DNA of 12,190 nt from Lachnoclostridium sp. UBA3775. Its GTDB lineage: Bacteria > Bacillota > Clostridia > Lachnospirales > Lachnospiraceae. Under the pieces are notes generated by a model that worked only from the letters and a program-made list of their open reading frames with translations, did not search any database and was not told the origin of the DNA. Below, piece by piece: positions 1 through 6,530 of this stretch. The stretch spans positions 1 to 12,190 of the forward strand of contig DFFN01000077.1 in assembly GCA_002369525.1 (NCBI GenBank), in the 5' to 3' direction. Position 1 is the first letter of the stretch, and every line of letters begins with the position of its first letter. Made by a program: the position numbers and the translations under genes.

Positions 1-931
1 CACCGATATGCATGAGCCTCCACTGGTCAAGCTTGTAATCTTCCTTTTTAAGCTCTCCGCTTTCAAGCTTGTCAAGTATATCCTGTGCCCAGGGCACAAG
101 CAGCCACACTATCGTGCATTTTTCGTTTGAAACCGCATCAAGTATCATCTTGGGCTTGATACCTTTAAGAATTACTGCTTTTCCGCCGCTTATCAGCGAT
201 CCGAACCAGTGCATTTTTGCGCCGGTGTGGTAAAGCGGAGGTATGCAGAGGAAAACGTCATCCTTTGTCTGCCCGTGATGTGCCTGCTCAGTCTCTGCGG
301 CACAGACAAGCGACAAATGCTTATGAAGTATTGCTTTGGGAAAACCTGTTGTACCTGACGAGAAATAGATTGCTGCATAATCGTCATCAGTAAGCGGGAC
401 TCCGGGCTCCTTGCTTGTACAGAAGGCAATGAATTTCTCATAGCTTTCCGCAAACCTGGGAACGTCTTCTCCTACATAGAAAAGATGCTTAACCCTTCCG
501 ATTTTATTTACTATCGACTCAATGCGGCCGGTGAACTCAGGTCCGAAAACAAGTACATCAACTTCCGCAAGATCGATACAGTATTTGATCTCGTTTGCAT
601 CAAAACGGAAGTTCATCGGTACTGCGATCGCACCGGACTTTAATATGCCGAAGTAGATAGGAAGCCACTCAAGACAGTTCATAAGAAGTATTGCAACCTT
701 GTCGCCCTTTCCTATTCCTCTTGAAAGAAGAAGGTTGGCAAAACGGTTTGATTTACGGTTGAAATCCTCCCATGTCATCATACGGCGGTAGGACACTCCT
801 CTTTCACTCTCAACAAGGTCGTTCTCACTCCATGTATGAGGCTTTTCTTCCGCATCCGGATTTATTTCTACCAGACATACGTCGTTGGGATATTTTGCTG
901 CATTGTCGATCAGATATTGCGTTATCGGCAT
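1..931 (-). CDS. AMP-binding acyl-CoA synthetase/ligase, 5' part (cut by window edge)
   Basis: N-terminal 310 residues of a class I adenylate-forming enzyme, the family that activates a carboxylic acid with ATP to an acyl-AMP and usually passes it to CoA. I translated it by hand because it runs off the window without a stop. It begins MPITQYLIDNAAKYPND. The nucleotide-binding A3 loop reads YFSSGTTGFPKA at about residues 184-195, and a PPLYHTGAKMHW segment typical of acyl-CoA synthetases follows near residue 225. The ATG at 931 is preceded by GGAGG with a 7-base gap, so the start is well supported. The C-terminal half, including the catalytic Lys region, lies outside the window. Substrate cannot be told from this part; a fatty or other organic acid is plausible. 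It follows the AT-rich transporter cassette but is separated from it by a hairpin and about 150 bases, so it is probably its own transcription unit. A weak TTAAAG-17-TATTAA promoter-like pair lies in that gap. Confidence 0.93.
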   Translation of the reverse strand, partial: MPITQYLIDNAAKYPNDVCLVEINPDAEEKPHTWSENDLVESERGVSYRRMMTWEDFNRKSNRFANLLLSRGIGKGDKVAILLMNCLEWLPIYFGILKSGAIAVPMNFRFDANEIKYCIDLAEVDVLVFGPEFTGRIESIVNKIGRVKHLFYVGEDVPRFAESYEKFIAFCTSKEPGVPLTDDDYAAIYFSSGTTGFPKAILHKHLSLVCAAETEQAHHGQTKDDVFLCIPPLYHTGAKMHWFGSLISGGKAVILKGIKPKMILDAVSNEKCTIVWLLVPWAQDILDKLESGELKKEDYKLDQWRLMHIG

Positions 932-938
932 GATGTTT

Positions 939-943
939 CCTCC
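939..943 (-). promoter_or_regulatory. Ribosome binding site of the acyl-CoA synthetase gene
   Basis: GGAGG on the minus strand, 7 bases before the ATG at 931. It fixes the start of a gene that leaves the window at its other end. Confidence 0.85.
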
Positions 944-1047
944 GTGTTAATAACTATTATTCCTTATTTAATATTAAGTTTGGTTTATCGCTTTAACAGT
1001 TTTATAAGTCACTGCTTTAACGCACTAAAGCGCACCTCTAATATAAT

Positions 1048-1078
1048 AACACGCCTGCACGGAAAATGCAAGCGTGTT
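1048..1078 (-). terminator. Probable intrinsic terminator after the ABC transporter cassette
   Basis: Hairpin with arms AACACGC (1048-1054) and GCGTGTT (1072-1078). The stem continues inward through one mismatch into TGCA/TGCA around a 7-base loop. It lies four bases past the stop codon of the ABC ATPase gene, where a terminator is expected. On the minus strand the tail is TT-rich but broken (ATTATATTA). On the plus strand the arm runs directly into five T's, so the hairpin looks stronger in that direction or bidirectional, although no plus-strand gene was found. Confidence 0.6.
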
Positions 1079-1082
1079 TTTA

Positions 1083-1730
1083 TCATATTTTACTCATTTT
1101 ATGTTCAGCAACAATTTTACCGTTGTCCATTTCATATACTACATCACATAAGATTTCAATATCCGCAGGATTATGACTTGCAAGAATGATCAATCTTTCC
1201 TGGGTCTTTAGTCTCAAAAGTAATTCTCTCATATCATTTACGCCATTCTTATCAAGACCATTCATCGGCTCATCAAGTATGAGATTTTTAGGTTCTTCCA
1301 TCAAAGCCTGTGCAAGACCTAATCTCTGACGCATGCCTAGACTATATTTTTTTACCGACAATTTTAAATATGGATCCAGACCACAATTTTTCATGGTTTC
1401 ACGTATTTTATTCTTATCAATTATCCCTTTAATTTCAGAAAGAATCTTAAGATTCCTATAACCCGAATAATATGGAATAAATCCAGGATTTTCTATGATC
1501 ACCCCTGCATTTTCAAGATAATCACAATCTTTTCTGATTTCTTTCCCGTCAGCCACTATTTTTCCTACTGTCGGCTTTACAAAACCACAGATGCACTTCA
1601 TCAGCATAGTTTTTCCGCAACCGTTGTTTCCTACAAAACCATATATTTGTCCTTCTTCAAGTTTCATATTAATGTTGTCAAGAATAGTTTTATTTTTAAT
1701 AACAAGCTTCAGATCTTCAATTATTACCAT
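1083..1730 (-). CDS. ABC transporter ATP-binding protein, BcrA/LanF-like
   Basis: A 215-residue cytoplasmic ATPase that should power the two permeases encoded just upstream. Walker A is GNNGCGKT (34-41). The signature is SLGMRQ (130-135), a variant usual in the bacitracin/lantibiotic-immunity branch in place of LSGGQ. Walker B is NLILDEP (149-155) with catalytic Glu154. The D-loop is GLD (158-160) and the H-loop His is 186. At the Q-loop position the sequence reads IIENPGF with Glu80 instead of Gln, the 'E-loop' described for LanF proteins. Length is slightly short for the family, mainly at the C-terminus. The ATG at 1730 has AAAGGG about 7 bases upstream, and this site overlaps the TGA of the preceding permease gene (12-base gap), suggesting coupled translation. 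It is the last gene of the sigma-factor cassette. The transporter assignment is firm; the exported substrate is inferred, with antimicrobial peptides the leading guess. Confidence 0.93.
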   Translation of the reverse strand: MVIIEDLKLVIKNKTILDNINMKLEEGQIYGFVGNNGCGKTMLMKCICGFVKPTVGKIVADGKEIRKDCDYLENAGVIIENPGFIPYYSGYRNLKILSEIKGIIDKNKIRETMKNCGLDPYLKLSVKKYSLGMRQRLGLAQALMEEPKNLILDEPMNGLDKNGVNDMRELLLRLKTQERLIILASHNPADIEILCDVVYEMDNGKIVAEHKMSKI

Positions 1731-1742
1731 GATTAATCCCTT

Positions 1743-2597
1743 TCAAAACAATTGTTTTTTCTTTCTCACAAGAAAACACATAATCACAAGAAGCAGGTAC
1801 ATTATTACAAGATACAGAATCGAACTAGTTAACGGAAATATCTCTTTACTTACATATTCCTCAAAATGTATGGCCGGTATTGTGTGCGACATAGGGAAAA
1901 GCCATTTCAGTTTTGTATCAAACGAAAGCAATATACAGCCGGTTCCGATTATTAATATATTTACTATAATCCCTATATTTTTCTTATTGATCAAATAAAA
2001 AAACAGCTGAATAGTTGAAAGAATTAAAAAATAAAAAAACACACAAACCGCAGATACCCAAAAAGCCTTTCCCAGTTTCAGTTGATTATATAATCTTCCG
2101 GGAACCAGATCAACCACATAGTCCCTGGATTTCTCCGGAAATACTGTTATATAGTGTGTTGTTGCATAACTGAAATTGTTGTTTAATTCCCCGTGTGACC
2201 CTATCATAATAATTGGAACCAACAAATTAAATACAATCATCATAGCTGAAATAAAAAACTCGAAAAGTAATTGTCCTATAATCCATGATGACCTTTTACA
2301 TCTGAGCTGATAAAATACTCCCATTCCATCATCCTTCGGAAAATCCGAAATAATAACAAGGAAAGTCAGTGGCATTACCATAAAAACAAATGAACTATTA
2401 TTTAAACTGCAAAATATCTCAGCCCAGGAGATTTTTGAGTTCATCAAGTCAGAACAGGCAATCAAGGGATCTATTACCATCCTTTTTACAAATATCAGGT
2501 ATATTCCAAGAATAAATAATTTAGTGCTTCTTAGAATCATTCCGACTTCAGTAACAGACATCACAAGAAGCATTCTTATCTTACGAATAATCACCAC
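1743..2597 (-). CDS. ABC-2-type transporter permease (second of two)
   Basis: A 284-residue integral membrane protein with about six hydrophobic segments: near residues 26-40, 69-84, 108-133, 178-204, 208-225 and 259-276. This is the layout of ABC-2 permeases in BcrB/LanE/LanG-type systems. A charged loop (FYQLRCKRSSWIIGQLL, about 95-111) precedes the third segment and fits the coupling region of this family. The start is GTG at 2597, overlapping the previous permease gene by 17 bases; GAGGAGAG at 2601-2608 supports this GTG or the adjacent in-frame GTG at 2594. The ATG codons further in lack such a site. It differs in sequence from the other permease, so the pair probably forms a heterodimer served by the single downstream ATPase. 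No substrate-binding motif is recognisable, and the exact family cannot be settled from hydropathy alone. Confidence 0.85.
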   Translation of the reverse strand: MVIIRKIRMLLVMSVTEVGMILRSTKLFILGIYLIFVKRMVIDPLIACSDLMNSKISWAEIFCSLNNSSFVFMVMPLTFLVIISDFPKDDGMGVFYQLRCKRSSWIIGQLLFEFFISAMMIVFNLLVPIIMIGSHGELNNNFSYATTHYITVFPEKSRDYVVDLVPGRLYNQLKLGKAFWVSAVCVFFYFLILSTIQLFFYLINKKNIGIIVNILIIGTGCILLSFDTKLKWLFPMSHTIPAIHFEEYVSKEIFPLTSSILYLVIMYLLLVIMCFLVRKKKQLF

Positions 2598-3423
2598 TAT
2601 CTCTCCTCGTCTTTATATTTATTATCATAATTACGATTGCGATCAGATAAACAAGAACAAACAATGCACAAGTACACCACCAATTTTTATTATTTCTCAA
2701 TGTAAGAAGTGATTTCATATTAAATATTTCAATCTTCTCAAAAAATTTATGATTTTGTGAACCGAGGGCCTTCTTTTGCATTTTGGTTATTGTCATATCA
2801 TAAAGATAATTGATCATAATCGGGAAAGTCAGCAAAATATATTTATCATTAAAAACAGACATCACAAGAAATGTTAATGCACCACAATACATACCATATA
2901 AAAATGCGCCAAGTAAACGAAGCACATAATAACTGCTTATAGTTCCATAGAGCATCTTAATATTAGCATCATTCAAATAACGGCTAATAGGTTGTAACGA
3001 CATTTTACAAATCAGTGCAAATATTGCATATGAAAGAACACATACAGTTCCGGAATATAGTGCACATGATACTGCTTTAAGTATTACATATGAAATGTTT
3101 TTTTCTCTCATCAAAACATTTCTGATGTAACCCGACTCCCTTTCAGAATGAAACGCAATTATAAAACCAATGCATGAAAAAATCGGCACAAAGACAAACA
3201 CCCAGTTACTGAATGCCACATCAAAAATATACAGAGAACTGGTTCTGTTTGTTCTGTAAATATCTTTACACCCAAGCAGAAGCAGTTCTCCGATAGAATG
3301 ACTTTTTAAATCATTATCAATATATGCCTCGCCTGTCATAAAAAGGATAAGCATACACAGTACTGATATAAAAATATATTTTAAACCAAATGTTAATTTT
3401 AATTCTTTTTTTATTTTACTCAT
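2581..3423 (-). CDS. ABC-2-type transporter permease (first of two)
   Basis: A membrane protein of 280 residues when read from the ATG at 3423 (MSKIKKELKLTFGLKYIFIS). It has about six hydrophobic stretches: near residues 14-31, 69-90, 110-138, 164-190, 195-209 and 249-270. Between segments two and three lies a charged loop (HSERESGYIRNVLMREK) resembling the region where ABC-2 permeases meet their ATPase. The frame is open to 3492, but those extra residues overlap the lipoprotein gene and do not resemble a permease start. An ATG at 3450 would overlap that gene by 17 bases and has only a distant AGGAAA. I prefer 3423 because it gives a Lys-rich N-terminus before the first helix and a length close to the 284-residue partner, but its Shine-Dalgarno is weak (TATATTTACA). 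It probably pairs with the next permease and the BcrA/LanF-like ATPase. Confidence 0.8.
   Translation of the reverse strand: MSKIKKELKLTFGLKYIFISVLCMLILFMTGEAYIDNDLKSHSIGELLLLGCKDIYRTNRTSSLYIFDVAFSNWVFVFVPIFSCIGFIIAFHSERESGYIRNVLMREKNISYVILKAVSCALYSGTVCVLSYAIFALICKMSLQPISRYLNDANIKMLYGTISSYYVLRLLGAFLYGMYCGALTFLVMSVFNDKYILLTFPIMINYLYDMTITKMQKKALGSQNHKFFEKIEIFNMKSLLTLRNNKNWWCTCALFVLVYLIAIVIMIINIKTRRDSGDYS
2601..2608 (-). promoter_or_regulatory. Ribosome binding site deciding the GTG start of the second permease
   Basis: GAGGAGAG on the minus strand, inside the end of the upstream permease gene. It sits 3 bases (AGGAG core 5 bases) before a tandem GTGGTG, either codon of which could initiate. 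It implies translational coupling of the two permeases. Confidence 0.75.
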
Positions 3424-3433
3424 TGTAAATATA

Positions 3434-4771
3434 CTACTGTTTAAAACCATCCCAACTGTCGGGTTTCCTGAAAGTGTAATAATACAACTCACCGGTCAAG
3501 GCATCGATATATAACCTTATTCCTTTCCCGTCGTTAATCACTTCTCCAAAAAAGCCCCAGCAGGGACATACATACCTCCCGACAGAATCATCGGTATCTG
3601 ACATTTGAACAGGCAGATAACAGAACTCTACAGTATCAATCCTGACATTAAGTTCCCGAGCTATTTTCTGTTCCAGAATTTCTGCTGCCGTCTTAACATC
3701 TATCATTTGATCTACATCTTCTGTTAGTTTTACTATTGGTTGTGCCTCATTGTAACCGCAAAAAGCATTAACTGAATCTCCCGTAATTGTAAATGCCGCC
3801 TTAATATCCTCATCCAATTGAAGTGGTTGATAAAAATGTCTGTTTCCTGTATCTGCATAGGCAAAAGGAACATCATTGTAGATACGTCTTAGCTTAAATT
3901 CATAACCACATATATCTCTCATTTTAAAGACAATTACATATGGAATATCAACTGTTATTCCTTCTTCCGGGGAATATGGAGTTCCTTTCATGAAATAATC
4001 TTTAACCATCTCTGCAGCATCACAGACCTTTACTTCTCCGTTTAGAAGTTTATATGTTTTATCTTTCATTGACGAATAAGGACCACTATCAACTATGTCA
4101 CCTGACCAGACTCCATATGCATCCGGTCCTGCAAGTTTTTCGCTCTGTGAATAATCAACCATGACTCCGTCGCTGAATGAATAGTATCCGTTTATCCCAT
4201 ATCCCAAATAGAACTCATGAGTATCAATAAAAAACCCCCAACCGCCATCGGTAAACTTTCCCCTGTTTTCAAAAACACTCGGGTAAAAATATGGGTAATC
4301 ATCGGGATTTTCAATTCGCGGAAATTGATTGCTGGCATCCCTTAATTCTCGTTTAATATCAAGTACATTATCAAGATTGTATCTTTTTAATATCTTTTCA
4401 AACTCTTCAACAACTTCATCTTCACTCGGTTTCGTCCTTTTAGTTAAACCCAATAGATTGATACTGTTTATTTTGTCGATAGGTTTAAATTCACAATTTG
4501 AAAAATCTATTTTGGACGAAGTATTTTCAGCAAGTTTTTTTACCTGTGCTTCATAATCATTTTTGCAGGACTGAATAGGTTTCAGTTCCGAGGATACTTT
4601 TTTAATGTAATCCTCGGTGGAGAAACCTTCGAGCCTGTTTTCTGTGGCAGTAACAACCGTAGAAGAATTGCTCTCAGATGAGCTATCTTTTCCGTTTTTA
4701 GAACACGAAGCTAATGGAACAGTTACCATAAGGCATAAAACAATCAATAAGATAACTTTGTTTTTTCTCAT
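3434..4771 (-). CDS. Cys-anchored lipoprotein of unknown function in the sigma-factor/ABC cassette
   Basis: A 445-residue secreted lipoprotein. The N-terminus has the charged start MRKNK, a hydrophobic core (7-20) and a lipobox PLASC with lipidated Cys23. A Ser/Thr-rich tether (about 28-44) follows, so the mature protein should sit on the outer face of the membrane. The ectodomain (about 48-440) is rich in aromatic and acidic residues. It carries eight further cysteines (69, 93, 250, 288, 338, 384, 402, 404), including a Cys-Pro-Cys. Near the end, YIDALTGELYYY (421-432) resembles the closing strand of PepSY or YycI-like domains; this is only a motif likeness. The ATG at 4771 has AAGGAGG with a 9-base gap. 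It lies between the anti-sigma and permease genes, so it may sense, bind or sequester the compound that the transporter handles. I do not recognise a named family. Confidence 0.85.
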   Translation of the reverse strand: MRKNKVILLIVLCLMVTVPLASCSKNGKDSSSESNSSTVVTATENRLEGFSTEDYIKKVSSELKPIQSCKNDYEAQVKKLAENTSSKIDFSNCEFKPIDKINSINLLGLTKRTKPSEDEVVEEFEKILKRYNLDNVLDIKRELRDASNQFPRIENPDDYPYFYPSVFENRGKFTDGGWGFFIDTHEFYLGYGINGYYSFSDGVMVDYSQSEKLAGPDAYGVWSGDIVDSGPYSSMKDKTYKLLNGEVKVCDAAEMVKDYFMKGTPYSPEEGITVDIPYVIVFKMRDICGYEFKLRRIYNDVPFAYADTGNRHFYQPLQLDEDIKAAFTITGDSVNAFCGYNEAQPIVKLTEDVDQMIDVKTAAEILEQKIARELNVRIDTVEFCYLPVQMSDTDDSVGRYVCPCWGFFGEVINDGKGIRLYIDALTGELYYYTFRKPDSWDGFKQ

Positions 4772-4780
4772 GGATGTGTT

Positions 4781-4787
4781 CCTCCTT
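4781..4787 (-). promoter_or_regulatory. Ribosome binding site of the lipoprotein gene
   Basis: AAGGAGG on the minus strand, 9 bases before the ATG at 4771, in the 46-base gap after the anti-sigma gene. This is the strongest site of the cassette and suggests high relative translation of the lipoprotein. Confidence 0.8.
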
Positions 4788-4817
4788 GTTTAATATTTTC
4801 TACTAATATATACGTTC

Positions 4818-5879
4818 CTACTGCTCTTCTGTGACAATCTTTTTTACTTTATATTCATATTTTTTTCCTTCATGCTCGATGATAACTCCTTCAATGCTTT
4901 CCGGATCAAATGCTTTTACAGTTTTATTATTAAATATTTGATCTTCATAAGGAAATACCCCGCAGGCAAACAAATAATTACAAAATTCATTCTGTTCACA
5001 AGGATGTGATGCTCCCGGGCCCCAAAGGTCGTTCTTATCTGCCTTCATTATTCCCTTTTCAGTTATAATACTAATAGAATAGCCTCTATAATCATTTTTG
5101 TTACTACTTCCATATACTAAATATGTTAAACCGGAAACAAAAATATATTTAGCACTAAATGGAACATTCTCATCGGATAATAGTTCATATCTGACAAAAG
5201 GCATTATAGCATCAACTTTTATCTCGGATTCCTTTGATAGCGCACAGGCGTTATCATCACATAATTCATAATTAAGTCTGACTTTTCCGGACTGATAATC
5301 AAAACCACTTATCTTATATGAAGAGCAGAAGTAATACTCTTCATCATTACATAATTCATACATTATTTTAGGATTCGAAATTGAATAATTCACACCATAA
5401 TCAACGGTTTTATTTCCTATAAAAATAGGATGAATACTAAAAACCATATGGTCAGCATATTCATTCAATGCACAGATTTCATTCATCCATTTTTTACCTA
5501 TTTCATCAAATACAGTATATTTCACAATATAATATCCATATACACCATCTGTCAGAAACTCCATTAATTCGAAGCCAATATGTTCATTTTTGTCTTTTAT
5601 GACATTACTGATAACCTTTTCAGAAAGATCTTTATCATCATAATTTACCTGTTCATTATTTTTATTAAAATATCCAAAAAAGTTGTTCTTAAACTTTTTC
5701 GCAGCTGCATTTAGTTGTTTATAGTTTACGGCAACAATAATGAATACCAGCATTATTGCAAATATTATTTTTGACTTTTTTATTAATTTCTGATATATTT
5801 TTTCTTTTCCAAATCCATCATCAAGGATTTTTTTTACAGAATTCTTATAGCTTTTTTTATCCGGGTATCTAACGCTCAT
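4818..5879 (-). CDS. Probable membrane anti-sigma factor (single-span, large outer domain)
   Basis: A 353-residue protein with a short basic cytoplasmic part (1-36, many Lys), one membrane helix (about 37-52, KIIFAIMLVFIIVAVNY) and an outer domain of roughly 300 residues. The gene overlaps the ECF sigma gene by 11 bases (5869-5879), with GAGAGGA about 8 bases before its ATG, so the two are translationally coupled. That position and topology are those of anti-sigma factors in Bacillota, including DUF4179-type proteins found next to ECF sigma genes. No zinc-binding HxxxCxxC motif is present in the cytoplasmic part, so it is not a classical ZAS-type anti-sigma. The inner segment is very short for wrapping a sigma factor, which is unusual. 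The outer domain contains hydrophobic/aromatic strands suggesting a beta-rich sensor. The anti-sigma role is inferred from context; direct family recognition is weak. Confidence 0.75.
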   Translation of the reverse strand: MSVRYPDKKSYKNSVKKILDDGFGKEKIYQKLIKKSKIIFAIMLVFIIVAVNYKQLNAAAKKFKNNFFGYFNKNNEQVNYDDKDLSEKVISNVIKDKNEHIGFELMEFLTDGVYGYYIVKYTVFDEIGKKWMNEICALNEYADHMVFSIHPIFIGNKTVDYGVNYSISNPKIMYELCNDEEYYFCSSYKISGFDYQSGKVRLNYELCDDNACALSKESEIKVDAIMPFVRYELLSDENVPFSAKYIFVSGLTYLVYGSSNKNDYRGYSISIITEKGIMKADKNDLWGPGASHPCEQNEFCNYLFACGVFPYEDQIFNNKTVKAFDPESIEGVIIEHEGKKYEYKVKKIVTEEQ

Positions 5880-6405
5880 CTTTAAATTCCTCTCTTATTT
5901 TATCTATTATTCTTTGATATTTTTTTCTTGCATTATCCTCATTTATCCCAAGAACGTCTGCAATTTCTGAATATGCTATATTATTATAAAGACGCATTCT
6001 GAAAATTTTCTCACTTACTTCATCTTGTTCTGAAACAAATGCATCTATTGCATTAAGCAAAGCCCGATCTTCCATCTGCTTTATATGGTCAATTTCTGTA
6101 GGAATCTCAATTTCATCAATATCAACAAATAACACTTTATTCTTTCTTCTGAAATCTATAAGCAGATTTGTCGCTATATGGTATAGCCAGGTTCTTAATC
6201 CTGACTTTGAATCATCATAATTATCAACGGATTTCCAGAAATTACCAAAAACATCCTGTGTTATATCCATTGAATCATCTATATTTCCAATCTGCCTATA
6301 AACATATGAATAGATTTCCTTGTAATATTTAGTTATTATCTTTTCCGCATAGAATCTTTGTTTCCATGTTTTAAGACCTTCTATCCACTTTTTCTCATTA
6401 TCCAT
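5869..6405 (-). CDS. RNA polymerase ECF-type sigma-70 factor
   Basis: A 178-residue sigma factor of usual ECF length with just two domains. Region 2 spans about 24-88 and includes DITQDVFGNFWKSV (47-60, core-binding/-10 recognition) and RTWLYHIATNLLIDFRR (71-87). Region 4 spans about 118-175, with the helix-turn-helix AYSEIADVLGINEDNARKKY (144-163) that reads the -35 element. Region 3 is absent, as expected. The ATG at 6405 has AGGTG about 8 bases upstream. It is the first gene of a cassette with an overlapping probable anti-sigma gene, a lipoprotein and an ABC exporter. A putative ECF-type promoter lies about 45 bases upstream, which suggests autoregulation. The sigma likely answers an envelope or antimicrobial signal; this is inferred from the genes it travels with. 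Confidence 0.94.
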   Translation of the reverse strand: MDNEKKWIEGLKTWKQRFYAEKIITKYYKEIYSYVYRQIGNIDDSMDITQDVFGNFWKSVDNYDDSKSGLRTWLYHIATNLLIDFRRKNKVLFVDIDEIEIPTEIDHIKQMEDRALLNAIDAFVSEQDEVSEKIFRMRLYNNIAYSEIADVLGINEDNARKKYQRIIDKIREEFKDER

Positions 6406-6447
6406 TAATCACACCTGTTCTTCATTATTTATTTGATTTATTCTATA

Positions 6448-6475
6448 TATACGAAGCGACATCGATTTTGTGACA
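6448..6475 (-). promoter_or_regulatory. Putative ECF-sigma-dependent, autoregulatory promoter of the cassette
   Basis: On the minus strand TGTCACA (6475-6469) and CGTATA (6453-6448) are separated by 16 bases counted from TGTCAC. This is the spacing and style of ECF promoters, with a -10 beginning CGT. A start of transcription near 6440 would leave about 35 bases of leader before the ATG at 6405. A vegetative reading (TTGTCA with TATATA) is possible but its 19-base spacer is long. No second copy of the pair was noticed elsewhere in the window. Confidence 0.5.
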
Positions 6476-6478
6476 AAA

Positions 6479-6512
6479 AAAACATATGAACACAAAAAAA
6501 TCCATATGTTTT
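6479..6512 (-). terminator. Intrinsic terminator of the argS-to-ABC-F operon
   Basis: Perfect 10-bp inverted repeat AAAACATATG (6479-6488) and CATATGTTTT (6503-6512) with a 14-base loop, 18 bases past the stop of the ABC-F gene. On the minus strand the second arm runs into a tract of eight T's (6482-6475). The stem is almost all A-T, so it is a weak hairpin carried by a long U-tract. The end of the tract touches the -35 element of the following cassette. Confidence 0.75.
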
Positions 6513-6530
6513 CCAGTATCTATTAAATTT

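Noticed and set aside
193..453. 86-codon minus-strand open frame
   Set aside because: Out of frame within the acyl-CoA synthetase gene, which has the A3 motif in the correct frame.
1591..1998. 135-codon plus-strand open frame across the ATPase/permease junction
   Set aside because: Antisense to two real genes; hydrophobicity is a by-product of AT-rich membrane-protein coding sequence.
3424..3492. 23-residue N-terminal extension of the first permease
   Set aside because: It overlaps the end of the lipoprotein gene, has no good ribosome binding site, and makes the protein longer than its partner; the ATG at 3423 is preferred though its own site is weak.
6479..6512. Perfect CATATG-containing inverted repeat considered as a regulator operator
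   Set aside because: Position just past a stop codon and the run of eight T's on the minus strand fit a terminator better; an added operator role cannot be excluded.
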